This document shows, one piece after another, positions 63,719 through 64,000 of a stretch of 64,000 nt of DNA. The notes below the pieces were generated by a model. The model worked only from the letters and a program-made list of their open reading frames with translations. It was not told the DNA's origin and made no database searches. The DNA is from Saccharothrix carnea. GTDB lineage: Bacteria; Actinomycetota; Actinomycetes; Mycobacteriales; Pseudonocardiaceae. Within the stretch, counting starts at the first letter, position 1. Each line of letters begins with the position of its first letter. The position numbers and the translations under genes were made by a program. The DNA is taken from contig NZ_PYAX01000004.1 in the NCBI RefSeq assembly GCF_003014735.1, positions 62,001 to 126,000 on the forward strand, in the 5' to 3' direction.

Positions 63719-64000
63719 CGCTGCTTCCTCCCGGCACCATCGGTGTCGGCGAACATGGTCATCAGCTCGGCGTCGCCGATCTCCTCCAGGACGTCCTGGA
63801 GCGACTGGTCGACACCCCCCGCGTCCGCGGTGCTCCGCGCCGCACCCGACTCGGCCGCGATCCGCTCGTCGATGTAGCCGGCGAGGCTGGTCACGGTCGC
63901 GTAGGAGTACAGGTCGGCGATGTCGATCCGGCCGGGGTAGACGTCCTCGACCTTCTGCAGCAGCTGCGCCGTCATCAGCGAGTTGCCGCCCAGGTCCTGG
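63715..64000 (-). CDS. C-terminal carrier domain of a megasynthase, 5' part outside window
   Basis: The frame is open to the right edge, so only the last 94 residues are seen. They contain a carrier-protein Ser motif DLGGNSLMTAQLL and the following helices IDIADLYSYATVTSLAGYI, then a linker and the short acidic tail ending DAELMTMFADTDG. The serine is the phosphopantetheine site. The tail probably docks onto the N-terminal helix of the next protein. The stop overlaps the ATG at 63718 as ATGA, so the genes are translationally coupled. Whether it is an NRPS (PCP) or PKS (ACP) protein cannot be decided here; the LGGNSL motif favours PCP. Confidence 0.88.

Overview
The window is uniformly GC-rich, uses GTG, TTG and probably CTG starts, and carries many convergent hairpins, a cytochrome P450, LacI, AraC and MerR regulators and an NRPS/PKS assembly line. 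This points to a filamentous actinomycete. Pseudonocardiales (Saccharothrix, Lentzea or Actinosynnema type) is my best guess, but genus cannot be proved from sequence alone. No rRNA, tRNA, CRISPR array, transposase or phage gene was seen. No gene-free stretch exceeds 300 bases; the longest intergenic gaps (about 200-275 bases) hold promoters, operators and hairpins.

Left part (1-24.4 kb) is mixed accessory and metabolic DNA. It holds a partial SDR epimerase, an orphan xylose-type sugar-binding lipoprotein, a beta-propeller protein, and an AraC regulator followed by a PLP aminotransferase, an NmrA-like oxidoreductase and a secreted NTF2-fold protein. Next comes an unusual cassette: an SRPBCC protein, a ThDP enzyme and a KAS III-like ketosynthase. 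Then follow a double-HTH MerR regulator divergent from an erythromycin esterase, an NB-ARC/TPR STAND NTPase with a TTA codon, a membrane protein, a P450, a five-gene peptide/nickel-type ABC importer with overlapping genes, and an APC permease.

Middle part (24.6-42.9 kb) is a fructan utilisation locus. It contains a Frc-type fructose ABC importer (binding protein, permease, single-NBD ATPase) divergent from a LacI regulator with two matching CG-centred operators. A second LacI gene leads an operon with a CUT1 sugar importer and a cytoplasmic GH32 fructosidase. A third LacI gene lies downstream of a large secreted GH32 (Glu at the nucleophile position, duplicated binding domains, LamG). Divergent from that is a second secreted GH32 whose catalytic domain is interrupted by two nested binding domains, and then a PfkB fructokinase. 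The parts form a pathway: extracellular levan/inulin cleavage, uptake of oligofructans and fructose, intracellular trimming, phosphorylation.

Right part (45.1-64 kb, all minus strand and running off the right edge) is the 3' half of a hybrid NRPS/PKS cluster. In transcription order: a partial carrier-domain protein; KS-ACP-C-A-PCP-E with the AT missing but both AT-flanking linkers kept; C-A-PCP with a valine code; KS-AT-degenerate KR-ACP-C; a two-gene ABC exporter; and a type II thioesterase. Between fructan locus and cluster lie a DUF4097-like protein and a class C beta-lactamase-like serine hydrolase.
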